Part shown: one piece after another, positions 1-8,549 of the stretch
Layout of the letters: each line of letters starts with the position of its first letter
How positions within the stretch are numbered: the first letter of the stretch is position 1
Assembly: GCA_947175975.1 (NCBI GenBank)
Contig: CAMWOX010000010.1
Span: 1-22,510, forward strand
DNA: 22,510 nucleotides
Reading direction: 5' to 3'
Source: an uncultured Ruminococcus sp.
Lineage (GTDB): Bacteria > Bacillota > Clostridia > Oscillospirales > Ruminococcaceae
The notes under the pieces: model-generated
Seen by the model: the letters and a program-made list of their open reading frames with translations, nothing else
Told to the model about the DNA's origin: nothing
Database searches by the model: none
Position numbers and translations under genes: made by a program

Positions 1-447
1 GATAAAGAACTGACTGGATGCACTGTCGTTCATGGCACTTCTTGCCATAGAAACGACACCTCTCTGATGAGACAGATTATTTTCTACACCGTTGGAGGAA
101 AATTCTCCCTTGATTGTATTCGGACTGCCGCCTGTTCCGTTGCCGGAGGGATCACCGCCCTGTGCCATAAAGTCATCCACGACTCTGTGGAATGTCAGAC
201 CATTATAGAATCCCTCAGAGACAAGCGTCTCGAAATTTTCGCATGTGATCGGTGCGGTTTCCGGATAGAGTGTAATAATAATCGCATTTTCATCTGAAAC
301 GGAAACAGGATCTGCAACAGAATCAGCACTGTTTTCTGCCGCAGGAGCTGTACTTGCATCATCAGGAGAATTTCCGGTTTCTGCATTGCATCCGGCAAAT
401 AAAAACAGCATTGCCGACATGCAGAGTAATAATTTTTTCATATTCAT
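1..447 (-). CDS. cyclophilin-type peptidyl-prolyl isomerase lipoprotein (C-terminus outside window)
   Basis: The protein should catalyse cis-trans isomerisation of proline peptide bonds and help secreted proteins fold on the outer face of the membrane. The N-terminus is a lipoprotein signal: two lysines, a hydrophobic run and the lipobox LFAGC, giving a lipidated Cys20. A Ser/Ala/Asp-rich linker follows. The cyclophilin core then begins with ITLYPETAPITCENF, FHRVVDDFMAQGGDP and GTGG, and the visible part ends at SMARS and SSQFFI. The reading frame is open to base 1, so roughly the last quarter or more of the domain is missing. The ATG at 447 shares one base with the upstream stop (TGATG), which suggests translational coupling. 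The ATG at 441 (two residues shorter) has a better-spaced AGAGG and is an equal alternative. It is the last visible gene of the ABC transporter block. Confidence 0.9.
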   Translation of the reverse strand, partial: MNMKKLLLCMSAMLFLFAGCNAETGNSPDDASTAPAAENSADSVADPVSVSDENAIIITLYPETAPITCENFETLVSEGFYNGLTFHRVVDDFMAQGGDPSGNGTGGSPNTIKGEFSSNGVENNLSHQRGVVSMARSAMNDSASSQFFI

Positions 448-749
448 CAACCTCTTGTGTTTTCGTTTGTTTGGTTTGCCTGTGTGCCTGGTTTGGAACG
501 TTTCAGCCATGCGGAAGCCACATCAAGAGCCTCATAAAGTGTAGTTCTTTCAGCACGCTGTGTGATCTTTGGTTGTTCCAGATTTGTGGACATCTGGTAA
601 AATTCGATTTTCTGGGCGGTCATAATGCCGTGTTCTTTCTGCGTTTTCTCGATTCTGAGATAGACAACATAGGCTTCATTCATGTGTCCATAATACAGTT
701 CATTGTCTTTGCGTACCAGAGGATAGCCCTTGTACATCATGAATTTCAT
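447..749 (-). CDS. small conserved-looking protein of unknown function
   Basis: A 100-residue protein beginning MKFMMYKGYPLVRKDN. It has no signal peptide or membrane segment. The first 60 residues look like a compact beta-rich fold (ELYYGHMNEAYVVYLRI), followed by a helix (YEALDVASAWLKR) and a polar Asn/Thr/Gln-rich tail. I start it at the ATG at 749 because AAAGGGG lies 8 bases upstream; an earlier TTG at 755 would sit almost on that site. I believe similar 'MYKG.PLVR...YYG' proteins occur in other Clostridia, but that is from memory and was not checked. It sits 49 bases after the DUF4340 gene and its stop overlaps the start of the isomerase gene, so it probably belongs to the transporter transcript. 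No function can be assigned. Confidence 0.75.
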   Translation of the reverse strand: MKFMMYKGYPLVRKDNELYYGHMNEAYVVYLRIEKTQKEHGIMTAQKIEFYQMSTNLEQPKITQRAERTTLYEALDVASAWLKRSKPGTQANQTNENTRG

Positions 750-798
750 GTGCAAAACCCCTTTCAGTTTTTGATTTTAATTTTTACCTGACAGGGAA

Positions 799-2430
799 TT
801 ACTGCCATGTCAGGATAAATTCTTCATCAGGATGATCAAAGATTTCCAGATTATGCTGGATTGTCGTAATACAAGATGAACGGATTTTGTAAGTTGGAAT
901 GTCGTTAACTGCTATGATCCCGTTCAGATCACTTGTCTGATAGAATGTGATTTTATAGTCTTCCTTGCCGTCCTGTGTCCGGAGTGTAATTTCTACATCC
1001 GGGTCGCCGGCAGGCAGATCTGTCTCAAAGAATAATTCGTCACCATAGATATTTAGGAAAAATCTGTAAAGAAGCCGGAAACGTTCCGTGTTGCAGTCTT
1101 CGCCATTCTTTGTGACAGTATAATCATCAGCACCAGTGCCAGTTCCGGAGAAGTGAAATTCTTCAGAATCCGTCAGAATATTCAGTTCCGCAATATCCCA
1201 TACATAAGTATTGAAGATATTTGCTGAGTGAATGTCACCTGGCAGGACAGATGTCCAGACAGCACGAGATTGTGAAACACCATACAGCAGATTCACGCCC
1301 TCCAGGTATGCATAATAAGCTTCTGTGCCGTTTTCTGTGGTATACGAATTTCCGAAATGCAGAATATATGGATTGCCATCATCACACTGCATAGTTACCG
1401 TACAGAATGGATCATCCATTCCGGCACGCATGAGATCGCTCTCTGACGGATGAATCTGTGCGATTTCTACGGCAGTCAGTCCGAACATGCCGTTTATAAT
1501 ATCCGAGGATTTTTCAACATTGAGAAATACCGGAACAGGTTCAACCATTCTGTGCTTGGATGCCGTTCCGCCGACAGTATCATCCGAAGCTGTTTCTTCG
1601 TCATATTCCAGAAGAATATCATAATCGAGATCTTTTCTTGTGATCCGAAGAGACTTTACAATCGGCTGGTTCTCGTCTCCTGGATCTTCCAGAATGGTAT
1701 TGGATGCAAATGCCGTGCTTGGTTTCTGGTAATTTGCCATCAGGGAAGTTTTAACAAGATAGAGATTCTGATTGATCAGGCAGTAGGTAGCAGAATTATC
1801 CATTGGAGACGGATTCCCAACAGAGAATGTAAAATCCGTGCCGTCAGTATAATGCATGGTGACATCTGCAAGCGGCTGATCCAGTCCGTATTTATGCAGT
1901 TCAGAATCCGGAACATTTTCAGATACAAGAGAATTAGCGGATAATTCGCTGGCATTATTGACCAGGGTAGAAATCAGACCAGTATCCAGGGCAATATCTT
2001 CCAGACCCTCTATTGTGTAGACTGCATTGGATTCTTCTGTGGCAGGTGTTTTGAGATACACTCTGAAATTTTCAGAATTAGAAATCGCAATTTCCTGGAG
2101 ATCATCTGCTATTTCAGGATTCACCAGGACGGCTTTGTCTTCATCATCTAGTAACTGATCTGCAAGGGAATCTGTATCAATCGGCTGGGAATCTTCCTGT
2201 TGTTTGCTGAGCAGCAGAATGATTGTCAGTGCAGCTCCAAGAATCACCAAAACAAGAATCCCGGCAATTAGGATTTTTAGATTCCGGGACATGCCCTGTT
2301 TCACTGTTCCGGTATTCTGATTTGCAGAAACAGGGGAGTCCGCAAAAAAAGTGTCCATCCCTGCATCTGTTGTCTCATTTTCAGCGATATATACCGGATT
2401 TTCCTGATTTTTTTCTTGCTTTTCACTCAT
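799..2430 (-). CDS. DUF4340-type membrane-anchored protein of a Gld-like ABC transporter
   Basis: 543 residues. An acidic N-terminus of about 50 residues is probably cytoplasmic. One membrane helix follows at about 53-74 (ILIAGILVLVILGAALTI), then a long extracytoplasmic part. That part contains two similar beta-rich units, each with an LxxYGLDxP- or MRAGMDDPF-like turn followed by VTMHYTDG or VTMQCDDG and a 'SVGNPSP' or 'HFGNSYT' motif. This duplicated pattern is what I know from DUF4340 proteins, which travel with GldG-type ABC transporters. Its ATG overlaps the stop of the gldG-like gene (ATGA), and GGAG is well placed upstream. The biochemical role of the family is unknown; an auxiliary external subunit is inferred from context. 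The family call rests on motif memory and gene order. Confidence 0.8.
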   Translation of the reverse strand: MSEKQEKNQENPVYIAENETTDAGMDTFFADSPVSANQNTGTVKQGMSRNLKILIAGILVLVILGAALTIILLLSKQQEDSQPIDTDSLADQLLDDEDKAVLVNPEIADDLQEIAISNSENFRVYLKTPATEESNAVYTIEGLEDIALDTGLISTLVNNASELSANSLVSENVPDSELHKYGLDQPLADVTMHYTDGTDFTFSVGNPSPMDNSATYCLINQNLYLVKTSLMANYQKPSTAFASNTILEDPGDENQPIVKSLRITRKDLDYDILLEYDEETASDDTVGGTASKHRMVEPVPVFLNVEKSSDIINGMFGLTAVEIAQIHPSESDLMRAGMDDPFCTVTMQCDDGNPYILHFGNSYTTENGTEAYYAYLEGVNLLYGVSQSRAVWTSVLPGDIHSANIFNTYVWDIAELNILTDSEEFHFSGTGTGADDYTVTKNGEDCNTERFRLLYRFFLNIYGDELFFETDLPAGDPDVEITLRTQDGKEDYKITFYQTSDLNGIIAVNDIPTYKIRSSCITTIQHNLEIFDHPDEEFILTWQ

Positions 2431-4007
2431 TTGTTTCTTCTCCTCAGGAATACCCAGACACCAGCGGCGATGACTGCCGCAGGGATCATGAAGATCACAA
2501 CATAGATCACACGCATTCCGGCTGTTGTGATCGTGATGGTTTCATTGGTCAGTTCTTTGGATGCAATTACAAGATTACTGCCCTTGCCGGAGATCATGTT
2601 CGCAGCAGATACCAGATAAGAGGCATTATTATAAGAAGCATCCTGCATCAGATTAGAATCAGATAATAACATAGATCCCATGACAAGCAGATTGCTTTCA
2701 TGCGTGATATTATCCTCGATATTCCGCCGACTGGAGCATACCATGACATTCTGTGCGCCGACAGGTTCTTTGTTTTTGGATTCTGATTCTGTATTCATCT
2801 GATTCAGATAAACAGAATCAGAAGTTTTTAATAATACAGACGTAATGCCGCTGGATTTGGAATCCCATAATAAATTGATCGTCCGGCATAATGGTGCGGC
2901 AACTGGAAGTGAAGTATTGACCAGGCTTGCTCCGGATTTTTCATCTGCAATATTGGCAACAGGGACAGCAACTGCACTGTTGCTGATGGATAAGGCTACC
3001 TGCTGGGCAGCGTTGGGATCACTTTCCACAGCAATATTTTTTGTGACCTGAATGCCCCATGTTTCCAGAAATTCATCCAGATTCGGTGTGTCTGACTGCG
3101 TAAAATCGGCGATATAGATTAAATTTCTGTTGTAATCGCCGTTGTTATATAAAAATGCGGATAAGCTTTCAATGCCGTTCGCTGTGAGATCATTCACAGG
3201 TGCAGGCAAAATCAGCATATTGTAGACTTCCGGATCAAGAGAGCCTGTGTACAGATCGACAGCCTGCATGTCATAGCCGTTTTTGAATAATGTCTGTGTC
3301 AATGCATTCAGAGAATTTGTGTGATAATTCGCATTGAACAGGGGCTGTCCGTTGGCAGTTGTGATAACACCCACAGTAACCGGATCAGCGTCTGTGACAT
3401 ACATCAGGGCAGAAGTCAGATTCTGTTCGCCCTGGAATCCCGTAATACAATCTTCCAGAGAGCCTGTGCCGTAGTAATAATAACGATAATATTTCTGCTG
3501 ATCATAAGAGAATAAATTGCCGATATTGACAACACGCATTTTGGAATTGTCAGTGGCATCTGAAATCACAATATCGCCCTCTGTCAGCGTACCGGTATAA
3601 TCCGTCTGGTAGAGATTGACAACATCCGGATTTGTCGTCGGGTCAACATAGCTTACATGAATTTTATCAGAATACTGTGCATAGCGAGCCAGAATTTCAT
3701 GAATCATCTTCATCATTTCGTTGCTGCTCTGGAAATTGCTCTCACTCATGAGAACCGTAAAATTGACTTCCTGATTTAAATCTTTTAAATACTCTATGCT
3801 TTCCTGAGAAATTTCAAATTTGGCATCTTCTGTGAGATCCAGCTTCAATGGATATTTCTCCACAAGAACACTCACAAGAATATTTAAAATAATCGCAACA
3901 GCAGTGACAGTGCAGGTAATAGCCGTGGCGATACCGCCGTATTTTAATTTTTTGGATCTGGCAGGATTCCGGGACTTTTTCTGTAATTTTTCTTGATTTT
4001 CAGCCAT
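2427..4007 (-). CDS. GldG-family ABC transporter auxiliary protein
   Basis: 526 residues with a basic N-terminus, a membrane helix at about 24-49, a large outer domain, and a second helix at about 498-521 closed by the basic anchor RRRNK. The outer domain starts with KLDLTEDAKFEISQESIEYL and EVNFTVL, the hallmark opening of GldG proteins. It continues into LILPAPVNDLTANGIESLSAFL, which resembles the 'GIFT' fold shared by GldG and intraflagellar transport proteins. In Bacteroidetes, GldG works with the GldA ATPase and GldF permease; in Firmicutes the substrate is unknown. A near-perfect AGGAGGTG precedes the ATG. The gene lies 12 bases after the permease gene and overlaps the DUF4340 gene by 4 bases, so the four transporter genes are almost certainly one unit. 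Confidence 0.88.
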   Translation of the reverse strand: MAENQEKLQKKSRNPARSKKLKYGGIATAITCTVTAVAIILNILVSVLVEKYPLKLDLTEDAKFEISQESIEYLKDLNQEVNFTVLMSESNFQSSNEMMKMIHEILARYAQYSDKIHVSYVDPTTNPDVVNLYQTDYTGTLTEGDIVISDATDNSKMRVVNIGNLFSYDQQKYYRYYYYGTGSLEDCITGFQGEQNLTSALMYVTDADPVTVGVITTANGQPLFNANYHTNSLNALTQTLFKNGYDMQAVDLYTGSLDPEVYNMLILPAPVNDLTANGIESLSAFLYNNGDYNRNLIYIADFTQSDTPNLDEFLETWGIQVTKNIAVESDPNAAQQVALSISNSAVAVPVANIADEKSGASLVNTSLPVAAPLCRTINLLWDSKSSGITSVLLKTSDSVYLNQMNTESESKNKEPVGAQNVMVCSSRRNIEDNITHESNLLVMGSMLLSDSNLMQDASYNNASYLVSAANMISGKGSNLVIASKELTNETITITTAGMRVIYVVIFMIPAAVIAAGVWVFLRRRNK

Positions 4008-4019
4008 TTCTGCACCTCC

Positions 4020-4724
4020 TTAGCTCCAACGGCGTTTTTCAAATACTCTCACAGTGAAGAAATTAAATAAAATTGCGGTACTCAGATAAAATAAAACACT
4101 GGAGAGATTGAAAATGCCGCAGGTAAATTCATAATATCTTGTATAGAAAGATAAATCATATAGAATACTTTGCAGCCAGTCGATTTTGATCACCGAAGCG
4201 ACAATATCAATCAGGAATAAAATACCCAGACAGACAATACCGCCGATTGCCGCAACAAGCTGATTTTCCGTCAGGGAAGATATAAACAGACCAATTGCGA
4301 TAAATGCAGATCCTACTAGCAGAATCGCAAGATAATTTGCAAGGACTGTTACCCATGCCACAGTGCCGTATAAGCTCAGAATAAAGCCATAGATAAAAAT
4401 AATGCTCACGGCAGCTGTGAATACTGTCAATGCCGCAAAATACTTTCCTAAGACAATCCCTGTCAGAGAGACAGGTGCAGTCAGCAAGCCCTGTTCTGTT
4501 CTCTGTTTTTTCTCTTCACTGAATAGACGCATTGTCAGAATGGGAATTAAAAAAATACTGATAAAGAACAGTGTGGAGAATACACCGGACAGATCCGTAG
4601 AGCCAACAGCGATATTATCCAGTGTAAAGAACAGTCCTGCAAAAATATAAAATACTGCCAGAAAGATGTAAGCAATGCTTGACGAAAAAAAAGCACCGAT
4701 TTCTCTTCTGTAAATCGCTCCCAT
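4020..4724 (-). CDS. ABC-2 type transporter permease (GldF-like)
   Basis: 234 residues with six hydrophobic segments. It begins MGAIYRREIGAFFSSSIAYI, typical of GldF/ABC-2 permeases. A cytoplasmic loop after the second segment carries LFSEEKKQRTEQGLLTAPVS, the conserved coupling-helix region of this family. Further segments follow to a short charged tail (VFEKRRWS). The length fits the family (about 230-250). It forms the membrane channel for the ATPase encoded directly upstream (gap 17 bases) and precedes the gldG-like gene by 12 bases. AAAGGAG lies upstream of the ATG. The substrate is not known; export or assembly of a surface component is an inference from the Gld family. Confidence 0.9.
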   Translation of the reverse strand: MGAIYRREIGAFFSSSIAYIFLAVFYIFAGLFFTLDNIAVGSTDLSGVFSTLFFISIFLIPILTMRLFSEEKKQRTEQGLLTAPVSLTGIVLGKYFAALTVFTAAVSIIFIYGFILSLYGTVAWVTVLANYLAILLVGSAFIAIGLFISSLTENQLVAAIGGIVCLGILFLIDIVASVIKIDWLQSILYDLSFYTRYYEFTCGIFNLSSVLFYLSTAILFNFFTVRVFEKRRWS

Positions 4725-4741
4725 TATTTTTCAGCTCCTTT

Positions 4742-5710
4742 CTATCGGAGATCATCCTGCCGGATTCCCTCGCCCATTGTGATTTTAAGAAAGATGTCTT
4801 CCAGTGTCATTTCCATTGTTTTCAGCATCAGAATATCCCAGCCGTGTTCCCTTGTAATCTGGTTAATATCACGCCGGATATCGATACCAGGTTCTGCTTC
4901 GATCTCAAAATCATAAATATCTTTTTCTCGTTCCATATCCGCCCGGACATATTTAATTCCCTCAATTGTCCGGATTGCTTGCAGGACTTCTGCTTTTGCA
5001 CCATCAATTCTGGCAATGATCCTATGATCCGTGCTGATTTTATTGGATAGATTCGTTGCTGTATCATTGGCAGAGATCATACCATGATTGATGATAATCA
5101 CACGATCACACACAGCCTGGATCTCCGTCAGGATATGAGAAGATAAAATCACAGTGTGATTTTTGCCAAGACGCTTAATCAGTGTTCGGATTTCAATAAT
5201 CTGTTTCGGATCGAGTCCGACAGTCGGTTCATCCAGAATCAGAACAGGCGGATTGTTGATTAAAGCCTGTGCCAGTCCGACACGCTGTTTGTAACCTTTT
5301 GACAGATTCCGGATCAGTCTGTCCTTGACATCAATGATCTTGCACAGCGCCATGACATCTTTCAGATGGGAACGCCTTGGAAGTCTGCATTTTTTCAGAT
5401 CAAACATAAAATTCAGATAAGAATACACTGTCATGTCGACATACAAAGGAGGAATTTCCGGCAGATAGCCAATATAAGACTTAGCTTTGATCGGATCTTC
5501 CAGAATATCCACACCATTGATCAGGGCTTGTCCGGATGTAGAAGAAATATACCCGGTGAGCATATTCATTGTTGTGGACTTGCCGGCACCGTTAGGGCCT
5601 AGAAAACCCAGAATTTCTCCGTCATTAACAGTGAAACTGATGTCGTTGACGGCTTTCTTGTCGCCGTAATGCTTTGTCAGATTTCTGACTTCAATCATGA
5701 ATGAAATCAC
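4742..5710 (-). CDS. ABC transporter ATP-binding protein (GldA-like)
   Basis: 322 residues with a complete nucleotide-binding domain: Walker A GPNGAGKST at about 38-46, Q-loop region GYLPEIPPLY, signature LSKGYKQR, Walker B VLILDEPTVGLDP and H-loop SSHILTE. A C-terminal extension of about 90 residues (from about 230) is usual in this subfamily. It powers the permease encoded next. I place the start at GTG 5710 because AGGA lies correctly upstream of it. The in-frame ATG at 5698 (MIEVRNL, the usual family N-terminus) has only a weak site and remains possible. This is the first gene of the transporter block. A candidate promoter and a small hairpin lie in the 105-base gap behind it, although read-through from ribF cannot be excluded. 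Confidence 0.94.
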   Translation of the reverse strand: MISFMIEVRNLTKHYGDKKAVNDISFTVNDGEILGFLGPNGAGKSTTMNMLTGYISSTSGQALINGVDILEDPIKAKSYIGYLPEIPPLYVDMTVYSYLNFMFDLKKCRLPRRSHLKDVMALCKIIDVKDRLIRNLSKGYKQRVGLAQALINNPPVLILDEPTVGLDPKQIIEIRTLIKRLGKNHTVILSSHILTEIQAVCDRVIIINHGMISANDTATNLSNKISTDHRIIARIDGAKAEVLQAIRTIEGIKYVRADMEREKDIYDFEIEAEPGIDIRRDINQITREHGWDILMLKTMEMTLEDIFLKITMGEGIRQDDLR

Positions 5711-5730
5711 TTCTTTCCTGTGTGCAGTCT

Positions 5731-5749
5731 CCGGTTTTCTGGTAACCGG
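5731..5749 (-). other. small hairpin in the leader of the ABC operon
   Basis: CCGGTT and AACCGG pair as a 6-bp stem around a 7-base loop. The stem lies between the candidate promoter and the GTG start of the ATPase gene. No U-run follows, so it is not a standard terminator; it may be a 5' stabilising or regulatory stem. Confidence 0.35.
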
Positions 5750-5764
5750 GATATTATCTAGATT

Positions 5765-5793
5765 ACTATAACTATGTGTGTATTCTGTGACAG
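5765..5793 (-). promoter_or_regulatory. candidate sigma-A promoter for the ABC transporter operon
   Basis: Read on the minus strand, CTGTCA (-35, 4 of 6 consensus bases) and TATAGT (-10, 5 of 6) are separated by exactly 17 bases. They lie 55 bases upstream of the ATPase start, in the only sizeable gap between ribF and the transporter block. No clear terminator for ribF is present, so the block may also receive read-through from the nusA operon. Confidence 0.45.
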
Positions 5794-5815
5794 AAACCAG
5801 AAAATCAACAGCAAA

Positions 5816-6679
5816 TTAATTGCCTTGCAGATCTTTACGGAGTTGTTCTGTCAATTCTGCAACGGAGTCAAATTTCTTTTCAGCCCGCAGAAATGTCAGT
5901 AATTCTGTCCGGATGATCTTATGATATAAATCTCCGGAGAAATCCTGAATATAAGTTTCTGCAAGTGGTATACCTTGATAATGTACAGTTGGTTTTATGC
6001 CAATGTTAGTCACAGAATGAAATTTTTTTCCATCCGGGGTTGTCGTACATGATTGATATACACCGAATTTCGGGATTAACTGATTTTCCAGAAACAACTG
6101 GTTTACTGTCGGGAAGCCAATGGTTCTGCCCAGGTGGTTGCCATGTACAACAGGTGCAAGAATCTGGTAAGGCTGACCGAGAAATTGATTTGCCAGCTGG
6201 ATATTTCCGGTTTTCAGCAATTTTCGAATTTCTGTGGAAGAAATTACCTGATCATGATAGACAGCAGTTGGGATCAAACTTACCTGAAACTGATATTTTT
6301 TTCCGAAATTTTTTAAATCTTCTGCATTCCATGTGGCATTCTTTCCAAAGCGGAAATTTTTCCCACAGGTGACACAGGCGGCATGTAATGTTTCACAGAG
6401 AATGCTCTTTGCAAATTCTTCTCCTGAGATATCCCGGATTGTTTCAAAATTTTCACAGAATACAGAAAAAGCAAAATCCTGTTCCAGAATCCTGTTTCGG
6501 GTACTGGTCGGATAGAGGAAACCGCCGGAATTTTTCCGGACTGCTGTTTCAGACGGAAATGTGAAGACAATCCGCCGGAGCTGACCAAAATCCGCCAGCC
6601 GGGAGGCTTCCTGGAGAACAGCCCTGTGACCAAGATGGATGCCGTCAAATAATCCTAATGCAACAGAAGTTTTTTGCAT
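5816..6679 (-). CDS. ribF: bifunctional riboflavin kinase / FMN adenylyltransferase
   Basis: It converts riboflavin to FMN and then FAD in the cytoplasm. The N-terminal adenylyltransferase half shows LGLFDGIHLGH (HxGH at about 15-18) and ISSTEIRKLL near residue 140. The C-terminal kinase half shows GRTIGFPTVN, VTNIGIKPTV and FLRAEKKFDS. At 287 residues it is slightly shorter than the usual 305-315. The family's histidine in the 'E.HI.dF' motif is replaced here (AETYIQDFSG), a modest deviation. I start at the ATG at 6679 because GAGGTG sits just upstream. The in-frame ATG at 6691 overlaps the truB stop but has no ribosome binding site. Pairing with truB at the end of the nusA-infB cluster is the standard arrangement. 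Confidence 0.95.
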   Translation of the reverse strand: MQKTSVALGLFDGIHLGHRAVLQEASRLADFGQLRRIVFTFPSETAVRKNSGGFLYPTSTRNRILEQDFAFSVFCENFETIRDISGEEFAKSILCETLHAACVTCGKNFRFGKNATWNAEDLKNFGKKYQFQVSLIPTAVYHDQVISSTEIRKLLKTGNIQLANQFLGQPYQILAPVVHGNHLGRTIGFPTVNQLFLENQLIPKFGVYQSCTTTPDGKKFHSVTNIGIKPTVHYQGIPLAETYIQDFSGDLYHKIIRTELLTFLRAEKKFDSVAELTEQLRKDLQGN

Positions 6680-6687
6680 AATGCACC

Positions 6688-7596
6688 TCATTTCGGTTCA
6701 CAGAGATTACGTTCAATTCGTAAGCAATGCTGTTCCAAATCAGGCAGAGCTGTCCCAAGAAAGCCATCTATGCTATAAACAGCATATTGCTGTGATTTAA
6801 ATTTTATAGCAAACTGCGATAAGTCTAATTTTACACCATTGCGATAAAGTTTTGTTTGTTGGGCATTTAAACGAACAATAGGCAAGGAGCTGAATGCTTT
6901 TTCAATGGGGATAATAATATTAGAAATATTATTTTGATTTGCAAATTCTTGAATTTCTTCCAGTGAATAACAAGAATTTAAAGCAAAACCACTTGCATAG
7001 GAACGTCTTAATGCTGTCATGACTGCACCACAGCCGAGAGCTTGCCCCATATCATGAATCAAAGTCCGGACATAAGTTCCTTTTCCGCAATGGATTTCTA
7101 ATTTTCCTTTCCCTGTTTCTGGATTGACGCCTGTGCAGTAGACTAACTTAATAAATACAGGTCTTGCCTGACGTTCAATTTCTTTTCCCTCACGGGCGAG
7201 TTCATAGAGTCTTTTGCCGTTTACAAAAACTGCCGAATACATAGGCGGAATCTGCATAATTTCGCCACTGGGAACAGCTTTCAGAATATCTTGTTTTGTA
7301 ATGCCTGTAAAATCATGAGTTTCCAGAATTTTTCCTGTAATATCCTGTGTGTCACTGACTTTTCCGAGTTGAAATTCTGCAATATAGCATTTATCTTCAT
7401 CCGGCAGAATGCCACATGCTTTGGTCGCATAACCCACAAATACAGGCAATACACCAGTTGCCATCGGGTCAAGCGTTCCTGCATGACCCAGACGGCGCAT
7501 TTTTAAGATTCCTCGGAGCTTGGCAATGACATCAAAAGACGTGAATCCAGCAGGTTTATCCACACAGAGAATGCCGTTATAATTATTTTTTATCAT
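6688..7596 (-). CDS. truB: tRNA pseudouridine(55) synthase
   Basis: It isomerises U55 in the T-loop of elongator tRNAs. The 302 residues contain the TruB catalytic motif GHAGTLDPMATGVLPV with the nucleophile at about Asp43. Further signatures are QIPPMYSAVFVNGKRLYELAR and GKGTYVRTLIHDMG, with SYSLEE-like recognition sequences after residue 210. A short C-terminal domain of PUA type follows (VRLNAQQTKLYRNG). Length and motif order fit the bacterial family. Its ATG overlaps the nrnA stop (ATGA) and its own stop lies within the ribF start region, so translation of the three is probably coupled. Confidence 0.97.
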   Translation of the reverse strand: MIKNNYNGILCVDKPAGFTSFDVIAKLRGILKMRRLGHAGTLDPMATGVLPVFVGYATKACGILPDEDKCYIAEFQLGKVSDTQDITGKILETHDFTGITKQDILKAVPSGEIMQIPPMYSAVFVNGKRLYELAREGKEIERQARPVFIKLVYCTGVNPETGKGKLEIHCGKGTYVRTLIHDMGQALGCGAVMTALRRSYASGFALNSCYSLEEIQEFANQNNISNIIIPIEKAFSSLPIVRLNAQQTKLYRNGVKLDLSQFAIKFKSQQYAVYSIDGFLGTALPDLEQHCLRIERNLCEPK

Positions 7597-8549
7597 AGTG
7601 CTTTCTCCACAGCTCTGATCAATTTTTCTGTGACTTCTTCACGAGATCCCCGAATCAGACAGCCTGCGGCTTTGATATGACCGCCGCCGCCGAACTGCTG
7701 GCAGATTGCCGAAACATTCACATCTTTGGCGGAACGCATGGAAACTTTATAAACACCGGGTTCACGTTCCCGGAGTGTAATGCCGACTTCTACGCTTTCC
7801 GGTTGAAGGGATAACGCTGTCAGTCCCTCCAGATCAGATTCATGAACCTGGTTTTCTTTGCAAATTTGCAGTGTTGCCCAGATCATAGTACATTCCTCAT
7901 CAAGATAATATTCCATCTGACTGAGCATTGCCATTTCTGCTTTGATCCGTGCAGGACTTTTTACATCAAACATCTGGCGATTGATCAGACCATAACGGAC
8001 ATTCGGAAATTCACGCATTAATTCTGCGGTGTAAATATGCGTCTCCGGCGTGGTATTATCGAATTTGAAACAACCTGTATCTGTTGACATGCCTGTGAAC
8101 AGACACTTTGCAATTTGTTCTGTAAAACAAATATTCATATAGCGATAGAGCTTGTATAAAATCTCACAGGCTGCCGCCGCGTGTTCGTCCAGCAGGACAT
8201 TTTCTGCATAGAATCTATTAGAAACATGATGATCAATACAAAGCTGAATCTTCCCGGCATAGCATTCTTCCAGATCTCCTAGCAATTTTTCATCAGCGAC
8301 ATCTACAGAGATAATCGTCTTTGCCGGAAAATCCGGCTCTTCGTTTGTTTCCGGGAGCAAAAATGCAAACCGTTCCGGAATCGGATCGGAACAAAGAACT
8401 TTTGCACGTTTCCCCAGAGATCTTAATACTGCTTGGAGGGAATACCCTGCGCCAATGCAGTCGCCGTCCGGGTTTCTGTGGATTAGAATATACACGTCTT
8501 CACAGCCTGTGAGGAAGTCTGTCGCCTGTTCAAAATTAATCCTGTTCAT
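7593..8549 (-). CDS. nrnA: DHH/DHHA1 phosphoesterase, NrnA-like nanoRNase / pAp phosphatase
   Basis: NrnA-type enzymes degrade 2-5 nt RNAs and dephosphorylate 3'-phosphoadenosine 5'-phosphate using manganese. This 318-residue protein shows motif I HRNPDGDCIG (about 24-33), the VDVAD motif II, the DHH triad in IDHHVSN and the GMSTDTGCFKFDNTT motif. The C-terminal DHHA1 glycine-rich motif is FGGGGHIKAAG. All metal ligands appear intact. I start at the ATG at 8549, which has GAGG 9 bases upstream and overlaps the rbfA end by 14 bases. A longer frame reaching 8627 runs inside rbfA and lacks support. The position between rbfA and truB is common in Clostridia. Confidence 0.93.
   Translation of the reverse strand: MNRINFEQATDFLTGCEDVYILIHRNPDGDCIGAGYSLQAVLRSLGKRAKVLCSDPIPERFAFLLPETNEEPDFPAKTIISVDVADEKLLGDLEECYAGKIQLCIDHHVSNRFYAENVLLDEHAAAACEILYKLYRYMNICFTEQIAKCLFTGMSTDTGCFKFDNTTPETHIYTAELMREFPNVRYGLINRQMFDVKSPARIKAEMAMLSQMEYYLDEECTMIWATLQICKENQVHESDLEGLTALSLQPESVEVGITLREREPGVYKVSMRSAKDVNVSAICQQFGGGGHIKAAGCLIRGSREEVTEKLIRAVEKAL

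Noticed and set aside
1450..1944. 164-residue plus-strand open frame
   Set aside because: Antisense to the DUF4340 gene, without a start site or motif; the minus-strand frame is continuous and coherent.
5783..5795. TTCTG-TGA-CAGAA palindrome as a ribF terminator
   Set aside because: A 5-bp A/T-containing stem with a 3-base loop and no U-run. It overlaps the candidate -35 of the ABC promoter and is too weak to be a terminator.
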